Assembly (NCBI GenBank): GCA_021295735.1
Contig: JAGWBU010000033.1
Coordinates: 1-46,751 of the forward strand
DNA: 46,751 nucleotides
Direction: 5' to 3'
DNA from: Candidatus Poribacteria bacterium
GTDB taxonomy: Bacteria; Poribacteria; WGA-4E; WGA-3G
Shown: piece after piece, positions 8,897 to 17,889 of the stretch
Layout of the letters: every line of letters begins with the position of its first letter
Position numbering within the stretch: the first letter of the stretch is position 1
Position numbers and translations under genes: made by a program
The notes under the pieces: generated by a model
The model's database searches: none
The model's input: only the letters and a program-made list of their open reading frames with translations
What the model was told of the DNA's origin: nothing

Positions 8897-9065
8897 AAAG
8901 ATGGCAGAACTCCGCCACTCCGACCCAGAACTTCATGCACTTTTAGATAAAATCCTTAAAGACAAAAGTGGTGAAGGCGATTATACAACTGACCGACACA
9001 AATTGCCCGAACAAGATATCAAGGCGATTCTCAAGGAAATCCAGCAAGCGCGAAAGCCAAAATAG
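8871..9065 (+). CDS. Small protein overlapping the PIN gene
   Basis: A 64-residue charged protein (MNTQAILNEKMAELRHSDPE start). A near-perfect AGGAGG lies at 8856-8861, inside the PIN gene, and supports this start over longer in-frame versions. It overlaps the PIN gene by 26 bases in another frame, so translation is probably coupled. It is rich in Glu, Lys and Asp, probably helical, with no membrane segment. It could be the antitoxin in reversed gene order, but I do not recognise the family. Confidence 0.6.
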   Translation: MNTQAILNEKMAELRHSDPELHALLDKILKDKSGEGDYTTDRHKLPEQDIKAILKEIQQARKPK

Positions 9066-9130
9066 AGAACGGAAGTCATTGAACCCATTCACGAAATGGG
9101 TTAGTACTACACACCGAAGAGGTTGAAAGA

Positions 9131-10501
9131 ATGGCACCGTTAAAAATTGACTTTGACAAAGGCACTCTCATCCTACAAAACGTCCCAGAGGAATTCCAAT
9201 CACAGTTACCAGATATCCGCTGGGACGAACGCACGCTTACCCATCGTGCGCCTGCCTACCGTTATCGCCATATCGTCTCGCAGCTGCGTGCACACGACAT
9301 CCCGTATAACGATACAGCACGACAATTCACAGTCAAAACCTTTACCAATCAAAAGTCCGTATCACCCTATCCCTACCAGTCTGAAGCAGTTGATGCATGG
9401 CACGCAAACAACAAGCGGGGCGTTATAAGCCTTCCGACAGGTGCAGGCAAAACCTTCATCGCAATTCTGCTCATTGCGGAGACGCAACGCCCAACGCTTG
9501 TACATGTGCCGACAATTGACTTAATGCATCAATGGTACGAAGTGCTAAAAGAACATTTTGGACAAGAGGTAGGGCTTTATGGTGGCGGACAACACGAATT
9601 ACGAGACCTCACCGTGACAACGTATCAATCTGCAGTACTGCATGCACCTCACTACGGAAATAGGTTCGGTTTTGTTATTTTTGACGAATGCCATCACCTA
9701 CCGGGAGACCAGTATCAATACGCAGCAATCAGTAGTATTGCACCTTTCCGTTTGGGGTTGACAGCCACCCCAGAACGTGTTGATGGAAAAGAGAGTAGAC
9801 TCTATGCACTCGTGGGTGAATGTTGTTATGAGGCGAAGGTGAAAGAACTCTCAGGAAAAACGCTCTCCGAATATCGCGTCGTCACGATTGCAGTCGATAT
9901 GGAAGACACTGAGCGAGTTCAGTATGAGGAAGCGCGCCGCACCTATTTGAATTTCCTTAAGAAAGCAAAAATCAATATGGGAACATCGCGCGGATGGCAA
10001 ACGTTTTTGTGGAAATCCTCACAATCCGAAGCGGGACGTGCCGCTTTCAAAGCATATCTTACACAGAAGCAGCTTAGTTTCGCCTCCGCCGCAAAACAGG
10101 AGTGGGTGTGGAAACTAATTCAGCGGCATCGTGGCGATCGAATCCTCATCTTTACGCAGGATAACGATACGGCGTATCAAATAGGGACGCGTTTCTTTCT
10201 GCCAGTATTGACACATCAAACAAAACTGAAAGAGCGGAACGCCTTTTTAAATGGATTCCGCGATGGCACTTATTCTATCCTTGTTACCTCTAAAGTGCTA
10301 AATGAGGGGGTAGATGTACCGGAAGCGAATGTCGCTATTATTGTTTCAGGGAGCGGTAGCGTGCGTGAGCATGTGCAGCGGTTAGGACGTATCCTCCGCA
10401 AACGGGAAGGCAAACAGGCTGTGCTTTACGAACTCATTTCTAAACAGACCAGCGAACAATATGTTAACAAGCGACGAAGACAGCACCACGCGTACCAATA
10501 A
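9131..10501 (+). CDS. XPB/Rad25-type DEAD/DEAH helicase
   Basis: A 456-residue superfamily 2 helicase. It has Walker A LPTGAGKT (GAGKT, 104-108), DECH box (185-188), motif III region GLTATPERVDG, and C-terminal motifs NEGVDVPEANVAI and QRLGRILRK. The first ~75 residues form a short domain like the damage-recognition domain of archaeal and bacterial XPB. XPB unwinds or remodels DNA at damage sites. The next gene is a DUF790/Bax1-like protein, the known partner of archaeal XPB, which strengthens the call. Both genes are on the plus strand, 100 bases apart. Confidence 0.85.
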   Translation: MAPLKIDFDKGTLILQNVPEEFQSQLPDIRWDERTLTHRAPAYRYRHIVSQLRAHDIPYNDTARQFTVKTFTNQKSVSPYPYQSEAVDAWHANNKRGVISLPTGAGKTFIAILLIAETQRPTLVHVPTIDLMHQWYEVLKEHFGQEVGLYGGGQHELRDLTVTTYQSAVLHAPHYGNRFGFVIFDECHHLPGDQYQYAAISSIAPFRLGLTATPERVDGKESRLYALVGECCYEAKVKELSGKTLSEYRVVTIAVDMEDTERVQYEEARRTYLNFLKKAKINMGTSRGWQTFLWKSSQSEAGRAAFKAYLTQKQLSFASAAKQEWVWKLIQRHRGDRILIFTQDNDTAYQIGTRFFLPVLTHQTKLKERNAFLNGFRDGTYSILVTSKVLNEGVDVPEANVAIIVSGSGSVREHVQRLGRILRKREGKQAVLYELISKQTSEQYVNKRRRQHHAYQ

Positions 10502-10513
10502 ACAAAATTAAGG

Positions 10514-10549
10514 CACAGTATCGGGGTTGAAAACCCCTCCCACAGTATC
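10514..10549. repeat. Small hairpin flanked by a 9-bp direct repeat
   Basis: CACAGTATC occurs at 10514-10522 and 10541-10549. Between them is GGGGTTGAAAACCCC, a stem-loop found again near 19226 and, in opposite orientation, near 31770. It may be a tiny inserted repeat with a target duplication. It lies between the helicase and nuclease genes, and without a T-run it is a poor terminator. Confidence 0.45.
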
Positions 10550-10601
10550 AGGTAAAAAACATGTGCTGTAATAAATTCCCTATCGCATCACACTAAATAC
10601 C

Positions 10602-11846
10602 ATGCTTACCAAAGATCTACTCCGATACAAAATTCAGAGCGGACAAATCTATCCTCAATTTGTTAATCCTACCGATAACAAATTGCTGACAATTGCTGAT
10701 CAATTAATCGCTGTCTTTGAAGAATCATCAGACAAAGCACGGGCAAAGTTATTAGAGGCGAGTAAACATGTTATTGATAGCACAACGGGGACACCTATAA
10801 TCAAGCGCGGGTTTGAAAAACTCTTGTTAGATCGGACAGAATTTGATACTGCTCCTAACGAAGAACTGATTGCGTTTCGGCAAAAGCTTTTTACTGAGAC
10901 AAGTCGCTTGCTTGCACAAGAGCAGTTTCTGCATTATGCGGACTATCAGCAAAAAGTTTCACAGATAGCAGGAAACGAATCGCAACCCGAGGGGGAATTG
11001 GGTGATAGGTTGTACGCTGATTTGCCGAGTTGTCAACCGATTTTGTCTTTCAAAACACTTTCTGCTGAACACCTGCTTCACCGCTACAACACTGCACAGG
11101 TACAAGGGTTGCTCCTGCATTGTAATTCCCTCACTTTAAATCTCACCGATTCCATGACTGCTGAACTGCGCCAGTTGTTTAAATATCTTAGATTTAATCA
11201 ACTCCTTTCCACAATTCGGAAAGAGAAAGTCGAAAACGAGGATTTGTTCCAGATTACGGTGGACGGGCCGCTCAACCTATTTTACAAAACAAAGCGGTAC
11301 GGTATGAATTTGGCGAATTTCTTCGTCGCCGTATTGCATCAACCGAAATGGGAATTGACTGCTGATATTCAACTCCGAAATAAACGGAGTTCGCGATTAT
11401 ATCTCAATGAATCGTGTGGGATAAAACCGATTTCACAACAATTTCTTGCTTATATTCCTGAAGATATTCAACTCTTTCAGGAGATGCTCCGCAACAAAAC
11501 GGATGAATGGCAGATTTATCAAGGAAGTCAATTTCTCCCTTTACCGGGAGATTTCTATTGCTTTCCAGATTATCAATTAACCCACACCAGCGGCATAGAA
11601 GTGGCAATGGAGTTATTCCATCCATGGCATCAAGGTCATCTTCTTGCGCGTCTCAACACACTTGCAGAACAAACCGATACCCTTCTAATACTTGGTGTTT
11701 CAAAAGAATTGGAGAAAAAACCGATAATTGCAGAGGCGTTGGAAGTATCTGCATATTTCTCAAAGTTCGGCTTTACCTTCCGTGATGTCCCGACAATGGG
11801 TGCCCTGCTGCCGATTTTGAATTCACTTGTTGACAATGACCTTTAA
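10602..11846 (+). CDS. DUF790/Bax1-like nuclease, partner of the XPB helicase
   Basis: A 414-residue protein. Its N-terminus (LTKDLLRYKIQSGQIYPQFV) and overall layout match DUF790, the family of Bax1, which binds archaeal XPB and acts as a nuclease in a helicase-nuclease repair complex. The C-terminal part shows CFPDYQL and, later, IEVAMELFHPW, resembling the PD...E core of this family. The usual Lys of a PD-(D/E)XK site is not obvious. The adjacent XPB gene makes a functional pair very likely; the role in DNA repair (or defence) is inferred from archaeal work. Confidence 0.75.
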   Translation: MLTKDLLRYKIQSGQIYPQFVNPTDNKLLTIADQLIAVFEESSDKARAKLLEASKHVIDSTTGTPIIKRGFEKLLLDRTEFDTAPNEELIAFRQKLFTETSRLLAQEQFLHYADYQQKVSQIAGNESQPEGELGDRLYADLPSCQPILSFKTLSAEHLLHRYNTAQVQGLLLHCNSLTLNLTDSMTAELRQLFKYLRFNQLLSTIRKEKVENEDLFQITVDGPLNLFYKTKRYGMNLANFFVAVLHQPKWELTADIQLRNKRSSRLYLNESCGIKPISQQFLAYIPEDIQLFQEMLRNKTDEWQIYQGSQFLPLPGDFYCFPDYQLTHTSGIEVAMELFHPWHQGHLLARLNTLAEQTDTLLILGVSKELEKKPIIAEALEVSAYFSKFGFTFRDVPTMGALLPILNSLVDNDL

Positions 11847-11948
11847 GCAGACAACAAATTCAATCTAAACATTGGAAATCAGTCTTGATTAACTCCCTTA
11901 GATTCTGGTAGAATAGAGGCGAACAATACCGATGGCAAGGAGAGAAAA

Positions 11949-13550
11949 ATGAGATGTTTTGAAACCCGAGGTCCCGTAAATTCGCAGAAGAACTACGTCG
12001 TTTCACGCGCTGAGGAAACCTCAGATTTCATCAATCGCATCAAAAATGGTAGATATATTGTCCTCTTCGCACCACGGCAGACAGGCAAAACCACTTTCTT
12101 CCGTCACGCTCTTGACAGACTCTCAACAGAAGTCCCAGACTACTTCCCAATTCAATTAGATTTCCAAATACTGCGCAATGTCTCATCTAATGTTTTTTAC
12201 CAACGGTTCTATGAGCTGGTCCGTGGTCAAATAGAAACTGTTTTACGCCAGCGTGGAAAGAATACCAATCAAACTCTAATACGATTTTTAGAAACCGCAA
12301 AACTTACTGACCATATTGCGATGATAAGGTTTTTTGAACAATTGGCGAATTTACTACAAGATCAGCGAATCGTTCTTATCATTGATGAATTTGATGGTAT
12401 TCCTCAAGATGTTGTGAGTGATTTTCTATATTCGCTCAGACATGTCTATATATCTCGGACTACTACTCGATCACCCTATAGCCTTGGCATCGTCGGTGTC
12501 AAAAATATTACACAGTTAAACTATGACCGATCGATTTCGCCTTTCAATATCCAAGATGATTTCAACTTACCCAACTTTACGCTTGAACAAGTGCAGGAAC
12601 TGCTATTGCAGTATACCGAAGAAACCGGACAAACTTTCACCTCAGAAGTAATTGAAATGTTGCATAGACAGACAGGCGGGCAACCCTTTCTCGTTAATCG
12701 ATTCGCACAGATTCTTACCGACGAACTCAATATCCCAAAAACTGAGACAATTCGCATGGAACATTTTTTCTTAGCACACGCACAGATGTTGGAAGAACAG
12801 AATACCAACATAACTCATTTGCTTACTAATATTCGTAGAAACCCAAACTTTAAAAAGATTCTGATGAAAATTACATCTTATGAGCGAGGTATCAAATTTA
12901 GTTTGGATAATGAGATTATTAATGAACTTACTACTTACGGTGTCATTGCCAGAGGCACTGATGGCATGTGTGAGATTATTAATCCGATTTACCAACATCG
13001 TATTATGCAAGCATTCAGACCAATAATTAACGGACTTGAACATGAATACTTTCCGGAGGATGCCGATTTTGAAGATTACCTCACTTCCACAGGGCATATT
13101 GACTTGGAACGGCTTCTTGACAATTTTCGTGATTTTATTGCCCGCGTCGGCTTTCGCATACTTCAAGTGCCGGACACACCACAAGAATTTGTAGGACAGG
13201 ACCTCCTTTACACCTATCTTGACCAGTTTGTCAGCATCGTACGCGGTGCCATGTATCTTGAAGTACAAACCGGACGTGGTAGGATAGACCTTATCATTTT
13301 CCACAATGGACGAAAATATATCGTTGAAACAAAGATATGGGAAGGAAAACGACGCTATGAGGCAGGCAAAAGGCAGCTTATCGCATATCTCAAATTAGAA
13401 CAAGCGGTAGAAGGTTACTACGTTGTCTTTGACCATCGCGAAAACCCGGCTTCACTTGTGGAAACCGAAACAGAAGAGGGTTTAACAATTCGCAGTTATG
13501 TGATTCCCGTGATGCAGGAACGGCCTTCATCGGCAACATCCGAAAAATAA
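11949..13550 (+). CDS. AAA-like ATPase with C-terminal PD-(D/E)XK-like nuclease domain
   Basis: A 533-residue protein. The N-terminal AAA-like ATPase has Walker A APRQTGKT (41-48) and Walker B VLIIDEFDG. The C-terminus ends in a restriction-endonuclease-like segment, GRIDLIIFHNGRKYIVETK, where D and E-x-K match the PD-(D/E)XK core, followed by a helix with QLIAYLK. This layout is that of the AAA-ATPase-like/DUF1703 family, common in bacteria but of uncertain function. GGAGAG lies before the ATG. It precedes a WD40 gene by 23 bases, probably in one transcript. Confidence 0.75.
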   Translation: MRCFETRGPVNSQKNYVVSRAEETSDFINRIKNGRYIVLFAPRQTGKTTFFRHALDRLSTEVPDYFPIQLDFQILRNVSSNVFYQRFYELVRGQIETVLRQRGKNTNQTLIRFLETAKLTDHIAMIRFFEQLANLLQDQRIVLIIDEFDGIPQDVVSDFLYSLRHVYISRTTTRSPYSLGIVGVKNITQLNYDRSISPFNIQDDFNLPNFTLEQVQELLLQYTEETGQTFTSEVIEMLHRQTGGQPFLVNRFAQILTDELNIPKTETIRMEHFFLAHAQMLEEQNTNITHLLTNIRRNPNFKKILMKITSYERGIKFSLDNEIINELTTYGVIARGTDGMCEIINPIYQHRIMQAFRPIINGLEHEYFPEDADFEDYLTSTGHIDLERLLDNFRDFIARVGFRILQVPDTPQEFVGQDLLYTYLDQFVSIVRGAMYLEVQTGRGRIDLIIFHNGRKYIVETKIWEGKRRYEAGKRQLIAYLKLEQAVEGYYVVFDHRENPASLVETETEEGLTIRSYVIPVMQERPSSATSEK

Positions 13551-13573
13551 TACCAAGAGAGGAAAATTTCGTT

Positions 13574-14503
13574 TTGGAAACAACACTGATCAACAAGATA
13601 CCTTACTTGACGATTGATAGAGATAACAACAAACGTTATAGTGTTGTGTTCAGTCCAGATGGAAAGACACTGGCTGGTGACAAGGACAACACTATCCGTT
13701 TTTGGGATGCCGCCACAGGGCAAGAAAAGAAGATGTTCTGGGTGGATATCGGAGAAAATCACACAAGGACTGTTAGAAGTATCGCATTCAGTCCAGATGG
13801 CCAAATTATTGCTGGTGGAGTTGACGAAAGTGAAACGATTTGTCTTTGGAATACGGAAACAGAGGAACAGATTAAAACATTGCGGGAGAGGACAAGTAAA
13901 GCATTGCATTGGGTCAATACCGTTGCATTTAGTGCAGGTGGTAAGATACTCGCAAGTGGAAGTGAAGATGGTAATCTTTACTTGTGGGATGCAGCAACAG
14001 GTGAAAAGCTAAAAGCACTTACTGAAGATACAGAGAATATCTTTAGCGTCGCGTTCAGTCCAGATGGAAATACGTTAGCGAGTGGAAATGCTGGCAACAC
14101 AGTCCGTTTATGGGATATCGCTTCGGGTGAACACAAGGCAACCCTTGAAGGACATAATAATTGGGTTTTTAGCGTCGCGTTCAGTCCAGATAGCAAAACT
14201 CTCGCGAGCGGTAGTTGGGACAAAACTGTCCGCCTGTGGGATACTGCTACGCAAAGGGAACTAAAAATTCTCACTGGGCATACGCACACTGTCTGGTGCG
14301 TTGCTTTTTGTCCAGATGGACAAACTGTCGCGAGTGGTAGTGAGGACAAGACAATCCACCTATGGGATATTAACACAGCGGAACATCTCAAAACTATCAC
14401 AGGACATACTGCATCTGTCAAAAGTGTAGCGTTCAGTCCTGACGGAACAAAACTCGCAAGTGGCAGTGAAGATGGCACGGTGCGACTGTGGGAAATAGCG
14501 TAA
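13574..14503 (+). CDS. WD40-repeat protein, seven blades
   Basis: A 309-residue protein made of seven WD40 repeats. Each has a form of VAFSPDG(K)xLASG and ends in RLWD-like residues; the last five are nearly uniform. Seven blades make one closed beta-propeller with almost nothing else, so it is a stand-alone scaffold or binding protein. No signal peptide is present. Start is TTG with GAGAGGA about 10 bases ahead; no better ATG exists. It directly follows the AAA/nuclease gene, suggesting it binds or localises that protein, which is inference. Confidence 0.8.
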   Translation: METTLINKIPYLTIDRDNNKRYSVVFSPDGKTLAGDKDNTIRFWDAATGQEKKMFWVDIGENHTRTVRSIAFSPDGQIIAGGVDESETICLWNTETEEQIKTLRERTSKALHWVNTVAFSAGGKILASGSEDGNLYLWDAATGEKLKALTEDTENIFSVAFSPDGNTLASGNAGNTVRLWDIASGEHKATLEGHNNWVFSVAFSPDSKTLASGSWDKTVRLWDTATQRELKILTGHTHTVWCVAFCPDGQTVASGSEDKTIHLWDINTAEHLKTITGHTASVKSVAFSPDGTKLASGSEDGTVRLWEIA

Positions 14504-14775
14504 GATGCATTTTCATTTATGGTAGATTATTGATTTAATTAGACATATTTGTCTGTGAATCAACGCCAAATGCGCGCATGGCATTCGGCGGGAGGGAACT
14601 CCGATTCCCGACTAAGAGTGGCATTAATCGCGATTCGGAGATCGCTCCTACAAGTGAGGTGTCCAATTCTTTCCATATTTCACCATAATTGTCTTATTGA
14701 CATAATTCGGGTTTTCAACTAAACTTATGACATAAAGGATAGGCTTAGTGTTCAATTTTATGATTATAAAAAACT

Positions 14776-15199
14776 TAACGTTAACGTGAGCTCGGTAAAA
14801 GATATGAAGTCTTTAATGCTTTGAATTCTAATCTCATAACCTCGGTAGGTGCGGTTTCCTAACCGCACCATAAGCGTCAATTTAAGTTAAGAAAATGGAT
14901 CTATTTTTGCGAATGTGTATAGCCCCAGCGGGGCGGAATGTTTATAGAAACAACGCACCCACAAATATAAGCTCCAGCGGGGCGAAATGTGTATAGTAGT
15001 AATGTATGTCGCTCCTACGGAGCTCAAGAAGTGTTGATAACTTTTTTCTATAAACATATCGTTCCTATGGAACTCAAGATGTAAAATCGGGTTTAGAAAA
15101 CCCTCCTACAAGAAATCTTCACGAAATTGACGCCTATGGCGCGGTTTCCTAATCACACCAATTCCCTAAATTGCTTATACCGAACTCACGTTAACGTTA
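14776..15199. mobile_element. MITE-like element, CGTGAG family, 424 bp
   Basis: Inverted ends TAACGTTAACGTGAGCTCGG (14776 on) and its near-perfect complement at 15178-15199 match at 21 of 22 bases. The TAACGTTA outside CGTGAG occurs at both ends and can be read as a target duplication. There is no open reading frame. It holds two GCCCCAGCGGGGC-type repeat units (from 14924) and two inverted relatives (near 15006 and 15060), as well as a GGTGCGGTT/AACCGCACC hairpin near 14845. It fills most of the 713-base gap before the ThuA gene and ends 5 bases before that gene's ribosome site. Confidence 0.65.
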
Positions 15200-15216
15200 T
15201 TCCAAAGGAGGCAATT

Positions 15217-15864
15217 ATGTCAAAAATTCTCGTGCTATCAGGCGAAAACCATCGTTTCAATGCAAGCGCAAGTGTCATCCACAGTTTTCTGGATGCAGAT
15301 ACAGAGATTTCAGCAACACTAACCGACGATAAAGATGTTTTAGCATCTAAGGATTTAAATACTTACGATGCGTGTGTATTCGGCACCGGTTTCACCCGCT
15401 CGGAACGTCAGGAAGATGGCACTTCCAAACGCGTTCCAGATTTGACCGATGCTCAAGAAGATGGTCTGTTTCAGTTCGTGAATGGTGGCAAAGGATTAGT
15501 CGGCATTCATGGTACTGCGTGGTGGATCGGTGGTCGTGCTGTTGATCTCATTGGTGGACATGCAAACTGGCATCCTCCAGGTTCAACTTTCACTGTGCAT
15601 ATTCAGGACACTGAACACCCCACGACCCAAGGCGTTTCGGATTTTGACGTCGAAGATGAGATTTACATTTCAGCGCACGACCCACACATCCATGTATTAG
15701 CAACTGCGGAATGGTTTGGTAAGGCGCATCCGATGGCATGGGTTAAACCCTACGGTTCGGGTAGAGTATTTTATACAACCTTAGGACACGGCTCGGGGAC
15801 CTTTGAACGTGTCGGAATGCAGAAATTCCTTACACAAGCAGTAAAGTGGGCTGCTACATCGTAA
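15217..15864 (+). CDS. ThuA-like domain protein
   Basis: A 215-residue protein of the ThuA (trehalose-utilisation-like, class I glutaminase amidotransferase fold) family. Seen are KILVLSGENHRFN at the start, GLVGIHGTAWW in the middle, and DEIYISAHD and YTTLGHG at the end, all typical. The start at 15217 is supported by AAAGGAGG 5 bases ahead; a longer in-frame version would begin inside the mobile element. ThuA-like proteins occur in sugar-utilisation clusters, but their reaction is not settled. The enolase-superfamily gene follows after 10 bases. Confidence 0.85.
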   Translation: MSKILVLSGENHRFNASASVIHSFLDADTEISATLTDDKDVLASKDLNTYDACVFGTGFTRSERQEDGTSKRVPDLTDAQEDGLFQFVNGGKGLVGIHGTAWWIGGRAVDLIGGHANWHPPGSTFTVHIQDTEHPTTQGVSDFDVEDEIYISAHDPHIHVLATAEWFGKAHPMAWVKPYGSGRVFYTTLGHGSGTFERVGMQKFLTQAVKWAATS

Positions 15865-15874
15865 AGTTCCAAAG

Positions 15875-16963
15875 ATGCACACGCTAAAAATCAAAAATGT
15901 AGAAACGGAAATCATCCATGTCAACCATCGCGGCAATTGGCTTTTCGTTAAGTTACATGCTGAAGATGGCACAACTGGTATCGGTGAGGCTTCGCACGGT
16001 AGAGACGACGAACGTGTCAGACACCTAATTGATACCCTAAAACCCGATATTATAGAAATAAATGTGTTTGAGTTAGAAGCATTTCGCCGCCGTTTTTTTC
16101 GTGATAGTGAGGGACATACTTATCATACCGCAATTAGTGGAATTGAACAGGCGATGTGGGACTTAGCAGGCAAAGCGTTAGGAGTACCGAGTTACCAATT
16201 GCTGGGTGGTAAGTGCCGAAATCGGATTCGTTTATATGCAAATATAAACCGTGCGACAGTAGATCGGAGTCCGCTTGGTTTTGCACGCAATGCCGAGCAA
16301 GCAGTCGCTGAAGGATTTACAGCAATCAAATGCGCGCCGTTTGATGGCGTATCGGTTTCGGATATATCAAAGGGAACGCTTACACCTGCTATTCGTTTAG
16401 GTATTGATCGAATCCGTGCGATTCGGACTGCTATCGGACCTAAAATTGATTTAATGGTAGATTGCCACAGTCGGTTTAATCCCGGTCTTATGATTCAAAC
16501 TGCTAAAGCGTTAGACGACCTCAACCTATTTTGGATTGAAGATCCAGTGCCGTTGACTGATCTTGATGCCGTTGCACATGTAAGCCAATCTACCTCTATG
16601 CCGATAGCAACAGGTGAGCGCTTGCGTACACTGACTGATTTTGATCGCCTGCTAAAACGAGGGAGCGTTGACTATATTTTACCGGATGTCAAACATGTTG
16701 GTGGTTTGTTGGGTTTAAAAAAGATAGCGTCCCTTGCAGAGACAACGAACGTCAAAGTAACACCTCATAACCCAAGCGGTCCCGTCGCAACAGTTGCAAG
16801 CGTGCAATGCATGGCAAGCGTGCCGAACTTTGGCATCCTTGAATATGCTTGGGGTGAGGTAGATTGGCGTAGTTCACTCGTTGATCCACCCGAACAAATT
16901 ATTAACGGTTTTATTGAACTTTCAACACGATCAGGACTTGGTATATCACTCAAATCCTTATAA
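15875..16963 (+). CDS. Enolase-superfamily protein (mandelate racemase/galactonate dehydratase-like)
   Basis: A 362-residue protein with the muconate-lactonising N-terminal domain and the barrel of the enolase superfamily. Metal ligands are visible as VDCH (D196), WIEDP (E222) and TGER (E248), with His in TPHNP (H298), a pattern like that of acid-sugar dehydratases such as D-galactonate dehydratase. The reaction is Mg-dependent abstraction of a proton alpha to a carboxylate; the substrate is not predictable. It is 10 bases from the ThuA gene, so they are probably one operon for catabolism of acidic sugars. Confidence 0.88.
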   Translation: MHTLKIKNVETEIIHVNHRGNWLFVKLHAEDGTTGIGEASHGRDDERVRHLIDTLKPDIIEINVFELEAFRRRFFRDSEGHTYHTAISGIEQAMWDLAGKALGVPSYQLLGGKCRNRIRLYANINRATVDRSPLGFARNAEQAVAEGFTAIKCAPFDGVSVSDISKGTLTPAIRLGIDRIRAIRTAIGPKIDLMVDCHSRFNPGLMIQTAKALDDLNLFWIEDPVPLTDLDAVAHVSQSTSMPIATGERLRTLTDFDRLLKRGSVDYILPDVKHVGGLLGLKKIASLAETTNVKVTPHNPSGPVATVASVQCMASVPNFGILEYAWGEVDWRSSLVDPPEQIINGFIELSTRSGLGISLKSL

Positions 16964-16990
16964 ACGAACACTCTTTTAGGATACAAACTC

Positions 16991-17734
16991 ATGAAACTAT
17001 TTACACTTTTTAATTTACTTCTGATTGTCTGTTTGGTCGGTTGTCTTGGCAGCCAGCAGACAACACAGACACTTGAGACAGAAACCGCATCCACTGAAAC
17101 AGAAACGTCTAACGCCCTCGCGGTGCTTGAACTTTCAACACCTAAAACAACCTATTCAGCGCAAGAAGCAATTCCGTTAGAACTTACGATTCAAAACGGT
17201 AAGTTTGATCTGCTTGTGCCGTTTTCCAGCGTTTCAACACAAAGTGCTTTCAAACTACTTGCGGTGACAGATAGCAACGGTGAGGTCGTTAAGATGAAAA
17301 CACGGGTTCCGCTCGCAAATCCTCTCAAAACGCTTTACAAAGATGGGAAATCTGTCAGGTGTATTCAAGGCTTTGATATGAAAGCAGGTGCGACGCAGAC
17401 AGTTTCTCTGGAAAATCTGCAGACACATTATCAACTTCAACCCGGCAGTTACACAGTAAAAGTTGTGATTGAATTAGAGGTATACCGAGAATCTATGGAA
17501 GATCAGCATCCAGAAGTGATTGAATTACAGCGCGAAATCCAGAAATATCAGAATAGCACAAACCCACAGTTTACCCCAGAGGCAAAAAAGGAAGCAATCA
17601 GTTACACGCAGGATCAAATTGATTTCATCAAAGAGAAGCATAAGGAAGCGCTGCAAAACATCTATTTGCCGCTCAAATCGCTTCGTGGGAAAGCATCTCT
17701 TGAATCTAATACTATTTCTCTGACCATACAGTAA
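16991..17734 (+). CDS. Putative lipoprotein of unknown function
   Basis: A 247-residue protein with a lipoprotein signal peptide: basic start, hydrophobic core and lipobox LVGC with Cys18. After a Thr/Glu-rich linker comes a domain with beta-sandwich character (TYSAQEAIPLELTIQN ... PGSYTVKVVIELEV), similar in feel to protease-inhibitor or Ig-like modules. The C-terminus is a charged helical stretch. I do not recognise the family. It is 27 bases after the enolase-superfamily gene, with AGGA ahead, so it is probably the last gene of that operon and is exported to a membrane surface. Confidence 0.75.
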   Translation: MKLFTLFNLLLIVCLVGCLGSQQTTQTLETETASTETETSNALAVLELSTPKTTYSAQEAIPLELTIQNGKFDLLVPFSSVSTQSAFKLLAVTDSNGEVVKMKTRVPLANPLKTLYKDGKSVRCIQGFDMKAGATQTVSLENLQTHYQLQPGSYTVKVVIELEVYRESMEDQHPEVIELQREIQKYQNSTNPQFTPEAKKEAISYTQDQIDFIKEKHKEALQNIYLPLKSLRGKASLESNTISLTIQ

Positions 17735-17853
17735 AGATTACGAAACGACAACATTTATCGGCAATTAAGCGTCACTTGCCGCGTCTGCTCGTTAGAATCT
17801 TATCCTTGAATTTTAGGACTTAGGCACTTTGCTCGTTTTCAGACGTTACAGCG

Positions 17854-17888
17854 TTTGTAGTCGCGCAATTCATTGTGCCTCTTACATT
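17854..17888. repeat. Dispersed repeat GTAGTCGCGCAATT...CCTCTT
   Basis: GCGTTTGTAGTCGCGCAATT and the following CATTGTGCCTCTTACATTT are matched by an inverted copy at about 26009-26047 (GCGCAATAAATTGCGCGACT and flanks). The 152-bp element that follows appears to have inserted at the edge of this repeat. Confidence 0.55.
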
Positions 17889-17889
17889 T

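Noticed and set aside
13978-14478. Long minus-strand open frame opposite the WD40 gene
   Set aside because: It is a mirror of the repetitive WD40 codons, with no ribosome site and no family resemblance.
14504-15216. Possible CRISPR array because of repeated GCCCCAGCGGGGC units
   Set aside because: Only two units per site with unequal spacing, internal palindromes, no regular spacers and no cas genes; they are dispersed repeats.
15127-15216. N-terminal extension of the ThuA-like protein
   Set aside because: It would start inside the mobile element; AAAGGAGG precedes the ATG at 15217.
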